DNA from: Paraburkholderia polaris
Lineage (GTDB): Bacteria; Pseudomonadota; Gammaproteobacteria; Burkholderiales; Burkholderiaceae
Direction of reading: 5' to 3'
Assembly: GCF_012927345.1 (NCBI RefSeq)
Contig: NZ_JABBGJ010000006.1
Coordinates: 1-64,000, forward strand
Length of the DNA stretch: 64,000 nt
Positions within the stretch are counted from its first letter, which is position 1; each line of letters opens with the position of its first letter. Position numbers and translations under genes: made by a program. A model generated the notes under the pieces. The model worked only from the letters and a program-made list of their open reading frames with translations. It was not told the origin of the DNA and searched no databases. Below, piece after piece: positions 35,162 to 44,963 of the stretch.

Positions 35162-37126
35162 CTACGCGTTCTTCCACGCGCAGACATCGCCAGTATTCAA
35201 CTGTGAATGTCCCAGCACAAAAGTCGCATCGGCCGGCGCGGGTGCCTGCACTTGCTCCGAGCCGAAGTTGAACGCGAAGGTCAGATTGCCGCGCCGACGA
35301 ATACGCAGGCCATCAGCCAGCCGTTGCGTCCCGATACCGGCATCCTTCGCCGCCTGCTGCAAAACCGTGCGATGCAACGCGTGCGACAACCAACCCGCCA
35401 CATAGCGAACCCTTCCGTTGGCGAGGATCGCCGGCCACGTGTCGTCGAATTGCGCGTCGACGGTCGTCTCGCCATTGGCGCGAACGTGCTCGCGCCAATG
35501 CATCGCAACACCTTGCGTATCGCCTATCGAAAGCGCTGGCGTGAGCGTCGGGCGCAGCGTTTCGACTTCGAGCACCTGCATCGGCAGAACGCGTTGCAAC
35601 GCGCCGGGCGGCAAGCTCGACGGAATGGCAAAGGTCGTGGTCTTCGAGCCGCTCCTCGGGCCGAATACCCATTGCGCCGAGCTCCGCTCAATCTGATCGA
35701 CAAGCGCGTCGTCGATCACGGCGATGCTCGGCACCACCACCAGCCGGTACTGCGACAGATCGGCGTTGCTCGACACGATATCGACGTCGAGACCGAGCTC
35801 ACGCAGCGCTTCGTAATAGTCGAACACCAGCGTCTGATAGTCGAAGGTTTTGCCGTGACGTTGAATCTCGAACATCCACTGCGTCTCGTAGTCGAAGACG
35901 ATCGCGGTGGCCGCGCGCGCCGGTGCGCCGAGTCCGGACAGCACCGCGGACGAAGCGATTTCACGCGCCGCCTGCTGCACTTCGAGGCCGCCCGGCGACA
36001 GTTCGTTGTTCGGCAAATTGAGGCCGGAGTGCATCTGTTCCTGCGCATACGGACACTGACGCCAACGGAAATACGACACCAGTTCTGCGCCATGCGCGAA
36101 TGCTTCGTAAGCCCACAGCCTGACCATGCCCTTCGCCGGCACCGGATTCCACGACGCCCAATTCACCGGCCCGGCCTGCTGCTCCATCACCCAGAAACGG
36201 CCGGCGCCGATTGCGCGGTAGCGGTCATGATCAAACGCGGAGACGTCGGGATGCGCGGTGCGTGCGTAACGCGCCTTCTGCTCTTCAGGCAGCGCGATCG
36301 ATTCAGTGCGTGCGATCGGATAGCTGTCCCATGCCGCTACGTCGAGCGCGTTGTCTTCGGCGAAGCGGTAATGATCGAAGGTCGTGAAGAAGCCCATGAA
36401 GTTATGCAGCAGATCCGCCTCGGGCGCATGCTCACGCAGCACATCGATCTGCTCGCGATGGAAGCTCGCCACCTCGTCTGACATGAAACGGCGGAAATCG
36501 AGCAGATGGATCGGATTGGCGTCGGTGGGCGTGAGGTTAGGCAGGCCGATCGCCTCGAACGACGGGTACTCCATGCTCCAGAACACGTTGCCCCATGCAT
36601 CGTTCAGCGCATCGACGCGCTCGTAACGATGGCGGAGCCACGTCTGAAAGCGCGTCAATGCAGCGAGCGAATAGCTCGGCACGGTCTCGTGGCAGCCGAG
36701 TTCGTTATCGGTCTGCCACGAGACGATAGACGGATGCCTTCCGTAGCGCGCCACCATCGCGGTGACAATGCGCACGCACTCGCGCCGGTATATCTCGCTG
36801 GAAATATCGTAGTGACGACGCGAGCCGAAATTCCAGCGCACGCCGTCCGCACGCACCGGTAACACGTCCGGGTGCGCGTCGATCAGCCACTTCGGCGGCG
36901 ACGCGGTCGGTGTGCCCAGCACGAGTTTCAGTCCCGCGGCCGCGAGCGTCCCGACCGCCTCGTCAAGCCAGCCCCAAGCGAATTCGCCGGCGCGCGGCTC
37001 CATCCGGCTCCACGCGAATTCAGCGATCCGCACATGCGTGATGCCGAGCTCGACCATACGTTTCGCGTCGTCGGCCCACATCGAACGCGGCCATTGTTCC
37101 GGGTAATAGCAAACACCAAGTTGCAT
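35162..37126 (-). CDS. Beta-galactosidase, glycoside hydrolase family 42
   Basis: The 654-residue protein starts MQLGVCYYPEQWPRSMWADD. GH42 catalytic residues are visible: acid/base E142 in QTDNELG and nucleophile E315 in FWVMEQQAGPVNW, with trimerisation and C-terminal domains after 400. No signal peptide, so it acts in the cytoplasm on beta-galactosides imported by the ABC transporter encoded upstream in the same operon. This fits galacto-oligosaccharide or galactan-fragment use. Confidence 0.93.
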   Translation of the reverse strand: MQLGVCYYPEQWPRSMWADDAKRMVELGITHVRIAEFAWSRMEPRAGEFAWGWLDEAVGTLAAAGLKLVLGTPTASPPKWLIDAHPDVLPVRADGVRWNFGSRRHYDISSEIYRRECVRIVTAMVARYGRHPSIVSWQTDNELGCHETVPSYSLAALTRFQTWLRHRYERVDALNDAWGNVFWSMEYPSFEAIGLPNLTPTDANPIHLLDFRRFMSDEVASFHREQIDVLREHAPEADLLHNFMGFFTTFDHYRFAEDNALDVAAWDSYPIARTESIALPEEQKARYARTAHPDVSAFDHDRYRAIGAGRFWVMEQQAGPVNWASWNPVPAKGMVRLWAYEAFAHGAELVSYFRWRQCPYAQEQMHSGLNLPNNELSPGGLEVQQAAREIASSAVLSGLGAPARAATAIVFDYETQWMFEIQRHGKTFDYQTLVFDYYEALRELGLDVDIVSSNADLSQYRLVVVPSIAVIDDALVDQIERSSAQWVFGPRSGSKTTTFAIPSSLPPGALQRVLPMQVLEVETLRPTLTPALSIGDTQGVAMHWREHVRANGETTVDAQFDDTWPAILANGRVRYVAGWLSHALHRTVLQQAAKDAGIGTQRLADGLRIRRRGNLTFAFNFGSEQVQAPAPADATFVLGHSQLNTGDVCAWKNA

Positions 37127-37163
37127 AAGAGAGTCTCTTTGATAGATGACGGCAAACGGGCAA

Positions 37164-38015
37164 TCAGCCCTTGCTTGCGCCGAAAGTCAGGCCGGCGACG
37201 AAATGCTTCTGCATCAGGAAGAACATCAGCACAGAGGGCAATGCGGCAAGCACCGAGCCGGCGGCGACGAGATTCCATGCCGTCGTCCACTGGCCTTTGA
37301 GCGCTGCGACGCCCACGGTGATCGGCGCGGCCTCATCGCCCTGCGTGAGGCACAACGCCCAGAAATAGTCGTTCCAGACAAACGTGAATACGAGGATGCC
37401 GAGCGCCGCGAGCGCGGGCCGGATCAGCGGCAGCACGATGCGCCAGTAGATCGTCCATTCACTGGCCCCTTCCACGCGCGCCGCTTCGATCATCTCGAAT
37501 GGCAACTGTTTGATGAAGTTGCGCAAAAACAGCGTGCAAAAGCCGGTCTGAAACGACACATGAAAAATCACCAGCGCCCACACGCTATTGAAGAGACCCA
37601 CTTTCAGCGCCATGTCGCGCACCGGGATCATCAGAATCTGGATCGGTACGAAGTTGCCGGCGACAAACGCGAACAGCACAGCGGTATTGCCCGGAAACCG
37701 GTAGGTCGCCAAAGCGAAACCCGCCATCGACGCCAGTACGATCGCGCCGATCACCGACGGCACTGTAATCAGCACACTATTGGCGAAGTAATGGAGCATC
37801 GGCGTTTGCGTGAGCGCCGTGCCGTAGTTTTCAATCAGCGCGAAATGCTTGGGCCAGCCCCAGTAGTCGCCTTGCGACAACTCGTCCGAAGAGCGAATCG
37901 ACGTGACCAGCACGGCCAGCATCGGCAGTAGCCATACCAGCAGCGCGAGCGGCAAAGACGCTTTGTACAGCGTACGATTGAGCGGTTTCCAGCGTTCGAC
38001 GGGAAGCGGATACAT
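37164..38015 (-). CDS. Sugar ABC transporter permease (MalG-type, CUT1)
   Basis: 283 residues with six hydrophobic segments and the EAA motif FEMIEAARVEGASEWTIYWRI. The ATG at 38015 has AGGAG 9 bp upstream; an extended ORF start is rejected. It is 37 bp upstream of the GH42 gene and 19 bp downstream of the partner permease. Confidence 0.92.
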   Translation of the reverse strand: MYPLPVERWKPLNRTLYKASLPLALLVWLLPMLAVLVTSIRSSDELSQGDYWGWPKHFALIENYGTALTQTPMLHYFANSVLITVPSVIGAIVLASMAGFALATYRFPGNTAVLFAFVAGNFVPIQILMIPVRDMALKVGLFNSVWALVIFHVSFQTGFCTLFLRNFIKQLPFEMIEAARVEGASEWTIYWRIVLPLIRPALAALGILVFTFVWNDYFWALCLTQGDEAAPITVGVAALKGQWTTAWNLVAAGSVLAALPSVLMFFLMQKHFVAGLTFGASKG

Positions 38016-38034
38016 GACACGTGACTCCTGTAAA

Positions 38035-38940
38035 TCAGTGTTCTTCGCGCAGCATGCGGCGCAGATGGAACACGATGTAGACGAGCATGATGGCGAACAG
38101 CACGACGGCAATCGCCGCGGAATAGCCTTCGCGGTAGTACTTAATCGCCTGGTCGTACATGTAATAGGCGAGCACGGTTGAACTGTCGAACGGACCGCCG
38201 CCGCTCATTACCGCGATCAGGTCGAAGCTGCGCAGCGCGCCGATCACGGTCAGCACCACGGCCATGAACGTCGCGGGCCGCAGTTGCGGAAGAATCACGT
38301 GCCATAGCAGACGCACGCCTTTCGCGCCCTCCATGCGCGCTGCCTCGACCACTTCCGGATTGATGCCTGTCAGCCCGGTGAGATACAGCACCATGCAGAA
38401 CGGCGTCTGCGGCCACAGCGCGGCGAAGATGATGCCGAAGGTGACGGTGTGCGGATCGCCGAGCACCGGAATACCGTGACCGACGATCAGCCGCAGCAAG
38501 CCGAAAGCGGGATCGTAAAACCAGCTGAACACGAGGCCGACTACCACGCCCGAGAGCACGAATGGCGCGAAGAACAGCGACTTCACGACCCGCATGCCAC
38601 GGATATGCTGGTTCAGATATAACGCGAACAGCAGCCCGAGCGGCGGGGCCAGCAGGAACAGCGCGAGCCAGATCAGGTTGTTCTTGAGCGCCGTATAGAA
38701 GGTGTCCGCATGGAATAACTCGATGTAGTTATCGAAGCCCGCGAACGTCTTCGGCGTCATTCCATCCCAGTTATAAAAGCTGAGCGAAATGCTGCTGATG
38801 ATCGGGTAGACCACGCACAGGCAAAACAACGCAAAACCCGGCAACAGGAAGAAAAGCGCCGCACGGTGCTGATGACGGCGCGTCGTAGAGACGTGCCGGT
38901 GCCGCGCCGTGGGTAAGCGGCGCGCTGCGGAATGAGACAT
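38035..38940 (-). CDS. Sugar ABC transporter permease (MalF-type, CUT1)
   Basis: 301 residues with six or so membrane segments and the EAA loop PEVVEAARMEGAKGVRLLWH. It partners with the MalG-type permease. The N terminus is rich in basic residues before the first helix (FFLLPGFALFCLCVVYPI). Confidence 0.92.
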   Translation of the reverse strand: MSHSAARRLPTARHRHVSTTRRHQHRAALFFLLPGFALFCLCVVYPIISSISLSFYNWDGMTPKTFAGFDNYIELFHADTFYTALKNNLIWLALFLLAPPLGLLFALYLNQHIRGMRVVKSLFFAPFVLSGVVVGLVFSWFYDPAFGLLRLIVGHGIPVLGDPHTVTFGIIFAALWPQTPFCMVLYLTGLTGINPEVVEAARMEGAKGVRLLWHVILPQLRPATFMAVVLTVIGALRSFDLIAVMSGGGPFDSSTVLAYYMYDQAIKYYREGYSAAIAVVLFAIMLVYIVFHLRRMLREEH

Positions 38941-39005
38941 GATCGGGCCTCGTCGGAGATCGAAGGCGAGCGCCAGCTGTTGCTACGCCGCTGGCGCCCT
39001 TGGGC

Positions 39006-40259
39006 TTACTTCTTGTAGATGCGCTTGCGGGTCGCTTCGAGGCGAACGAGCACGGCGTCGAGTTGCGACGGATCGCTGTAGAACTGCTGCATCGCCTTCA
39101 TGCCTTCGTCGGCCATTTCCTTCTGCATGTCGCGATCGTAGAACTGCGCGATACCGCCCTTCGTGTTCGCGAGGGTCTGGAAACCCACCTTCGAAATTTC
39201 ATCTTCAGGTTCGGCCGCCTGGCTGTTCGACGGCAACTGCCCCCAACCCTTCGCGAGATCGGCGTTGATCTGCGGTTGTTCCATGAAGGCCAGCAGCTTG
39301 CGGGCATCGGTCTTGTTCTTCGCCTTCGCCGGAATCAGCAGCACATTGACCGGACCGTCTTCGGCCAGCGGCACGTTCGCGTCGATCACCGGGAAGCGGA
39401 AGAAGCCGGTCTGCGGTTTGACCGATGCCGGAATGCTCGCCGAGAAGAACGTGCCCATCAGCATCATCGAGGCCTTGCCGCTCACGAGAAACGGCGCAAT
39501 CGAATCGAGGTCGTAGGAAAGCGCGTTGTCGATGAAGTAGTGATCGTCGATCAACGTTTTCCATGCGGCGTAGACCTTTTTAACGCGCGGATCGGTGTAG
39601 GGAATTTCGCCGGCCATCAACTGCTGGTGGAATGCGTTGCCGTTGATGCGCAGGTCGAGATAGTCGAACCACGCGGCAAGCGTCCAGCTATCGCGCGCCG
39701 CGACGGCGATCGGTGCAACACCGCTGGCCTTCAGCTTCTTGCAGGCGTCGAGAAATTCATCCCACGTTTTCGGTTCGCTCTTGATACCGGCCTTCTCGAA
39801 CAGGTCCTTGCGATAGAAAAAGCCGTAGGCGTCGTAACCGAGCGGCGCGGCGTACTGCTTGCCCTTATACGTCGAGGCGTCCTTCACCGACGCATACTGC
39901 TGCGACCAGCCGTTCTTGCTCCAGTCGGACGACAGGTCTTCGAGCAGGCCGCGTTGCGCGTAATACGCCATCCGCTCGCCATCGTGCCACGACACGACAT
40001 CCGGCGGATCGGTGGCGAGCCAGCCGCCCATCTGCACCTTGTACGCTTCCTCGGTGATGTAGGTCGCCTTTAGGTCGACGTCGGGATTGGCTTTCTTGAA
40101 CTTGTCGAACGCGTCCTGCCACGTCGAGCGCTGATTACCGCGCGCCGATACGTTGACGGTCAGCGTGGCCGCGTCTGCCGCGGTGGAGCAGAGTGCGCCT
40201 GCGACCAGAGCGGCCGCAATCGACGCATGTGCCAGACGGCGAAGGCGAAGAGAAATCAT
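39006..40259 (-). CDS. Sugar ABC transporter substrate-binding protein (SBP_bac_1)
   Basis: 417 residues, signal peptide to about residue 30 (IAAALVAGALCSTAADA). The mature part resembles CUT1 binding proteins (WQDAFDKFKKANPDVDLKAT, AYGFFYRKDLFEKAGI, ASMMLMGTFFSASI). It captures the sugar for the importer; beta-galactoside specificity is inferred from the GH42 enzyme and LacI regulator. Confidence 0.92.
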   Translation of the reverse strand: MISLRLRRLAHASIAAALVAGALCSTAADAATLTVNVSARGNQRSTWQDAFDKFKKANPDVDLKATYITEEAYKVQMGGWLATDPPDVVSWHDGERMAYYAQRGLLEDLSSDWSKNGWSQQYASVKDASTYKGKQYAAPLGYDAYGFFYRKDLFEKAGIKSEPKTWDEFLDACKKLKASGVAPIAVAARDSWTLAAWFDYLDLRINGNAFHQQLMAGEIPYTDPRVKKVYAAWKTLIDDHYFIDNALSYDLDSIAPFLVSGKASMMLMGTFFSASIPASVKPQTGFFRFPVIDANVPLAEDGPVNVLLIPAKAKNKTDARKLLAFMEQPQINADLAKGWGQLPSNSQAAEPEDEISKVGFQTLANTKGGIAQFYDRDMQKEMADEGMKAMQQFYSDPSQLDAVLVRLEATRKRIYKK

Positions 40260-40385
40260 CTTATGTCTCCTTGACTACCTTGTTGGCTGACAGCGAATCG
40301 CTGCCAGACGATGTACCCGCTCTGTGGCGGAATAGGATTTCGGTGAATCCGGTGGCGCCTGGGTGCCTTGGATACCCTGGGCACC

Positions 40386-41525
<1,140 letters not shown>

Positions 41526-41541
41526 GCTGCTGCCTCCCGGA

Positions 41542-41557
41542 TTTAACCGCTTAAATT
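41542..41557. promoter_or_regulatory. LacI-family operator O1 for the sugar operon
   Basis: ATTTAACCGCTTAAAT is a near-perfect palindrome with the central CG typical of LacI/GalR operators, 17 bp upstream of the ATPase start. It matches a second site at 41596-41611 in 15 of 16 bases. Two such AT-rich sites in high-GC DNA next to a lacI-type gene are convincing. Confidence 0.85.
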
Positions 41558-41595
41558 TCTATGAAAAATAAACGGCCAGCTCTTGTGCAGCAGGC

Positions 41596-41611
41596 ATTTA
41601 ATCGCTTAAAT
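41596..41611. promoter_or_regulatory. LacI-family operator O2
   Basis: ATTTAATCGCTTAAAT; palindromic except one position, 54 bp centre-to-centre from O1. That is about five helical turns, suitable for cooperative binding or looping by a LacI tetramer/dimer pair. Confidence 0.85.
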
Positions 41612-41780
41612 TTGAGTTCGAGGGAAAAAGTCATGGTGAGTGTCTCCTGTCGACCAGAGTTGGCGCTTCAGCGCCTTACTCTGATCCCATGCAAGGCGCT
41701 GTGTTTTCCAGCAAGTTATCAACGTCGCCAGTCGCTTGCAACATTTGAATCGCATTCCCTGAATATGGGATAAACAGAAA

Positions 41781-42797
41781 ATGGTCACCCTGTCCGAAGT
41801 CGCGAAGCGCGCACACGTCACCGCCGCCACCGTTTCCAATGTCCTGCGCAACCGCGAGAAGGTCCGGCCGGAGACAGCCGAACGCGTGCTGAAAGCGATC
41901 GCCGATCTCGGCTACCGGCCCAATCTGAACGCGCGCGCGCTGGCCGAGGGCCGCTCGTCGACCTTGGCCTTGATGCTGTCGAACATCTCGAACCCGTTCT
42001 ACCCCGAGTTCGTGCTGGCCGCCGAGCGAGCGGCGCGCAAAGCGGGGTACTTCCTGATGGTTTGCAATACTGACGACGATGCGGAAATCGGCCGCGCGTA
42101 TCTGAACCAGATCGCCGGCACGCTCGCGGACGGTGTGCTCGTGATGAACACGGACATCGCGATCAACGATTTGTGCGCGTCGGCCACGCACAGCGCGCCG
42201 ATTCTGCTGGCGATGTGGGAACACCCGGAGACGCCGCCCGCGCTGCCCTGCATTGCCGTGGATTTTGCCCATGCGGGCGCGCTGGCCGCGAGGCATCTGC
42301 TCGAACTCGGTCACCGCGAGATCGGCCTTCTGATCGGCGACGGTTGCGGCGGCTTGCAGGATGCGCGCTCCAACGGATTTCGTGCGGTGATGCGCGAGGC
42401 CGGAATCGAAACAGACGCTGCCGCAGTGCTGCAGATCCGCGACTCGATCGACGCTGGCTACGCCGCCTGCATGCAGTTGATGGCGAACCGCCCTCACCTC
42501 AGCGCGATTTTCGCGACCAACGATCTGCTGGCGATCGGCGCGGCACAGGCGTTGATCACGCTTGGCCGCGCTGTGCCGAACGACGTGTCGGTCATCGGCA
42601 TTACGGACATTCAACTGGCGCATCAGGTACACCCCGCATTGACGACAGTGGCGATCCAGACGGCGGCCGTCGCGGAGTTGTCGATCGATAGTCTGATTCG
42701 TCTGATCCAGACGCCTGAACAGCAACCGTCGATGGTGCTCGCGCCGCCGCCGCAATTGATCGTACGAGCGTCGACGGGACCGCGGCGCATGAGTTGA
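41781..42797 (+). CDS. LacI-family transcriptional repressor
   Basis: 338 residues, N-terminal HTH VTLSEVAKRAHVTAATVSNV followed by hinge and a periplasmic-binding-protein-like sugar domain. Divergent from the sugar ABC/GH42 operon; the two operators lie between them, so it most likely represses that operon and perhaps itself until the inducing sugar binds. Confidence 0.93.
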   Translation: MVTLSEVAKRAHVTAATVSNVLRNREKVRPETAERVLKAIADLGYRPNLNARALAEGRSSTLALMLSNISNPFYPEFVLAAERAARKAGYFLMVCNTDDDAEIGRAYLNQIAGTLADGVLVMNTDIAINDLCASATHSAPILLAMWEHPETPPALPCIAVDFAHAGALAARHLLELGHREIGLLIGDGCGGLQDARSNGFRAVMREAGIETDAAAVLQIRDSIDAGYAACMQLMANRPHLSAIFATNDLLAIGAAQALITLGRAVPNDVSVIGITDIQLAHQVHPALTTVAIQTAAVAELSIDSLIRLIQTPEQQPSMVLAPPPQLIVRASTGPRRMS

Positions 42798-43115
42798 GGC
42801 GCGAGAATACGCGTGCAGGTGGCCGCGCAACACGGCCGTCGCCAGCCGCCCCCATCCGGGCAGGGCGGCTTCACCCCACGTTCAGCAGAAAATGCTGTCG
42901 GGGCCCGAAAAAAAACGCTCCGCGCGTCGTGAAAGCCTCGATTGGCGATTTCGTCGACTGCCATGCGCGCGTAGCATCGAAGCATAGATCGGCCTGGTTC
43001 AAAGCCGGTCGCGCGCCAATGTGTGCGCGCCGCATTTCGCTGCGCCGCCGCATGCTGCCGTGCGGCCGTATCAACCACACGCCTGTCCTCGACGGCAATT
43101 TGAAGGAGCAACCCG
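42798..43115. other. Intergenic region before gabD
   Basis: 318 bp without a convincing gene; minus-strand ORFs here run into gabD and have noise-like composition. It should contain the gabD promoter; GGAG at 43105-43108 is its ribosome binding site. No repeats or clear operators were seen. Confidence 0.5.
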
Positions 43116-44588
43116 ATGTCTCTCGCATTGACCCGCAAAGAACTGATTCGCCCGCAGAATCTGATCGACGGCAAGTGGATCGACGCCGCCGACGCCGCCC
43201 GCTTTCCTGTCACCAACCCGGCCACCGGCGAATTGATCGTCGAAGTCGCGAACAGCACCGCATCGGACGCCCGCGCCGCCACCGACGCCGCGGCCCGCGC
43301 CTTCCCCGCGTGGCGCGATAGGCTGCCGCGCGAACGCGCGGGGATTCTGCGCCGCTGGCACGCGCTGATCGTCGCCAATACCGAAGACCTCGCGAAGCTG
43401 ATGTCGACGGAACAAGGCAAGCCGCTGGCGGAAAGCCGTGGCGAAGTCGCCTACGGTGCGTCGTACGTCGCCTGGTTCGCCGACGAGGCGACACGCATCT
43501 ACGGCGATCTGATCCCGCAGCAACAACGCGGCAAACGCATGAGCGCGGTGAAGGAACCCGTCGGCGTGGTCGCGGCGATCACGCCGTGGAATTTCCCGCT
43601 GGCGATGATTGCGCGCAAGATCGCGCCCGCGCTTGCGGCCGGTTGCACGGTCGTGGCCAAGCCCGCCGAAGACACGCCGCTTACCGCGCTCGCGCTGGCA
43701 GCGCTCGCCCAGGAAGCGGGCTTGCCGGACGGCGTGCTGAACATGCTGTCGGCTTCGCGCGAACAGGGCATTGCGGCGGTCGCTGACTGGCTCGCCGACG
43801 CGCGCGTACGCAAGATCACGTTCACGGGCTCGACGCCGGTCGGCAAGCATCTCGCCCGCGAGTCGGCTGGCACGCTCAAGAAGCTGTCACTGGAATTGGG
43901 CGGCAATGCGCCCTTCATCGTCTTCGACGACGCCGATCTCGATGCTGCGGTTACGGGTCTGATGGCCGCCAAGTTCCGCAACGGCGGCCAGACTTGCGTG
44001 TGCCCGAACCGCGTCTATGTGCAGTCCGGCGTCTACGCGCGTTTTGCCGATTTGCTCGCGAAGCGCGTCGCCGCGCTGAAGGTTGCGCCCGCAACCGATC
44101 CGGATGCACAGATCGGCCCGATGATCAACGAACGCGCCATCGACAAGATTGCCCGCCACGTCGAAGACGCCGTCAAACACGGCGCGAAAGTACTGACCGG
44201 CGGCAAGCGCCTGACCGAACTCGGCCCGAACTACTATGCGCCGACCGTGCTGACCGATACGCAGGACGGCATGCTCGTCTGCTGCGAAGAAACCTTTGGG
44301 CCGGTGGCGCCACTGTTCCGCTTCGATGACGAAGCCGAAGCGATCCGTCTCGCTAACGACACGCCGTTCGGTCTCGCTGCCTACTTTTACACGCAGGGCG
44401 TGCGGCGCATCAATCGCGTTGCGGGCCAGCTCGAAGCGGGCGTGATCGGGATCAATGAGGGCGCCGTGTCGAGTGAAGCGGCGCCGTTCGGCGGGGTGAA
44501 GGAATCGGGTTACGGCCGCGAAGGTTCGAAGTACGGGCTCGACGATTACATGTCGATCAAGTACCTGTGCCAGGGCGGACTGGATTAA
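43116..44588 (+). CDS. gabD: NAD(P)-dependent succinate-semialdehyde dehydrogenase
   Basis: 490 residues, GabD type: GVVAAITPWNFPLAMIARKIAP-like substrate channel, catalytic Glu in LELGGNAPFIVFDD, catalytic Cys in NGGQTCVCPNRVYVQ, and FGGVKESGYGREGSKYG at the end. It oxidises succinate semialdehyde to succinate, which would finish degradation of GABA or polyamines. No gabT lies next to it; the aminotransferase at 17.6 kb is too far to be cotranscribed. Confidence 0.92.
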   Translation: MSLALTRKELIRPQNLIDGKWIDAADAARFPVTNPATGELIVEVANSTASDARAATDAAARAFPAWRDRLPRERAGILRRWHALIVANTEDLAKLMSTEQGKPLAESRGEVAYGASYVAWFADEATRIYGDLIPQQQRGKRMSAVKEPVGVVAAITPWNFPLAMIARKIAPALAAGCTVVAKPAEDTPLTALALAALAQEAGLPDGVLNMLSASREQGIAAVADWLADARVRKITFTGSTPVGKHLARESAGTLKKLSLELGGNAPFIVFDDADLDAAVTGLMAAKFRNGGQTCVCPNRVYVQSGVYARFADLLAKRVAALKVAPATDPDAQIGPMINERAIDKIARHVEDAVKHGAKVLTGGKRLTELGPNYYAPTVLTDTQDGMLVCCEETFGPVAPLFRFDDEAEAIRLANDTPFGLAAYFYTQGVRRINRVAGQLEAGVIGINEGAVSSEAAPFGGVKESGYGREGSKYGLDDYMSIKYLCQGGLD

Positions 44589-44625
44589 CGAGCTCCCGCA
44601 CTTTCCGCCATCTTCCCCCTGACAT

Positions 44626-44650
44626 CACGCTTCGCATGACGCGAGGCGTG
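44626..44650 (+). terminator. Possible stem-loop after gabD
   Basis: CACGCTTCGC / GCGAGGCGTG pair at 9 of 10 positions around an ATGAC loop, 37 bp after the gabD stop. No T-run, so it may be an mRNA 3' end element rather than a strict terminator. Confidence 0.4.
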
Positions 44651-44673
44651 AGCGTCCAGTCAGCATCCCGTTT

Positions 44674-44718
44674 CCCGTAGCAGTCGAACGTCAGCGCATC
44701 GAAGTCGGTGAGTTGCAT
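44674..44718 (-). pseudogene. 5' remnant of a HAD (haloacid dehalogenase type II) gene
   Basis: From the ATG at 44718 the minus strand reads MQLTDFDALTFDCYG, the start and motif I of a type II HAD hydrolase. It then breaks into unrelated sequence (KRDADWT). Only the first 15 codons survive. It is distinct from the intact HAD at 12.8 kb. It marks a deletion or insertion junction at about 44.67 kb. Confidence 0.7.
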
Positions 44719-44747
44719 ACCCGTTTCCCTCAGTTGTCCCCAGGATG

Positions 44748-44767
44748 AAACCACCGTGTAGTGGTTT
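44748..44767. promoter_or_regulatory. Perfect 7+7 bp inverted repeat upstream of the carrier gene
   Basis: AAACCAC-CGTGTA-GTGGTTT, about 200 bp upstream of the MFS start and 30 bp upstream of the HAD remnant start. It is a good dimeric-regulator operator, possibly belonging to the lost HAD gene or to the carrier-monooxygenase operon. Binding protein unknown. Confidence 0.5.
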
Positions 44768-44963
44768 GTGGCAGTACCCCCAGTACACGCCGTCTCCATC
44801 CCTCGTCATGCACCCCATTCATGACGCCCATTTTTGTCCCGAATTTGACCGGGTTTTCTCGCGGCTCTATGGTTCGACCATGCCCGCCGGACTCGTATCG
44901 CCGCTCCCGCCGATCAGCATGACTGGGACGCGGAACCCTCAACATCGTGACCTTCCACATACC

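Noticed and set aside
42871..43128. 85-aa minus-strand ORF before gabD
   Set aside because: Overlaps the gabD start, has no ribosome site and no recognisable motif.
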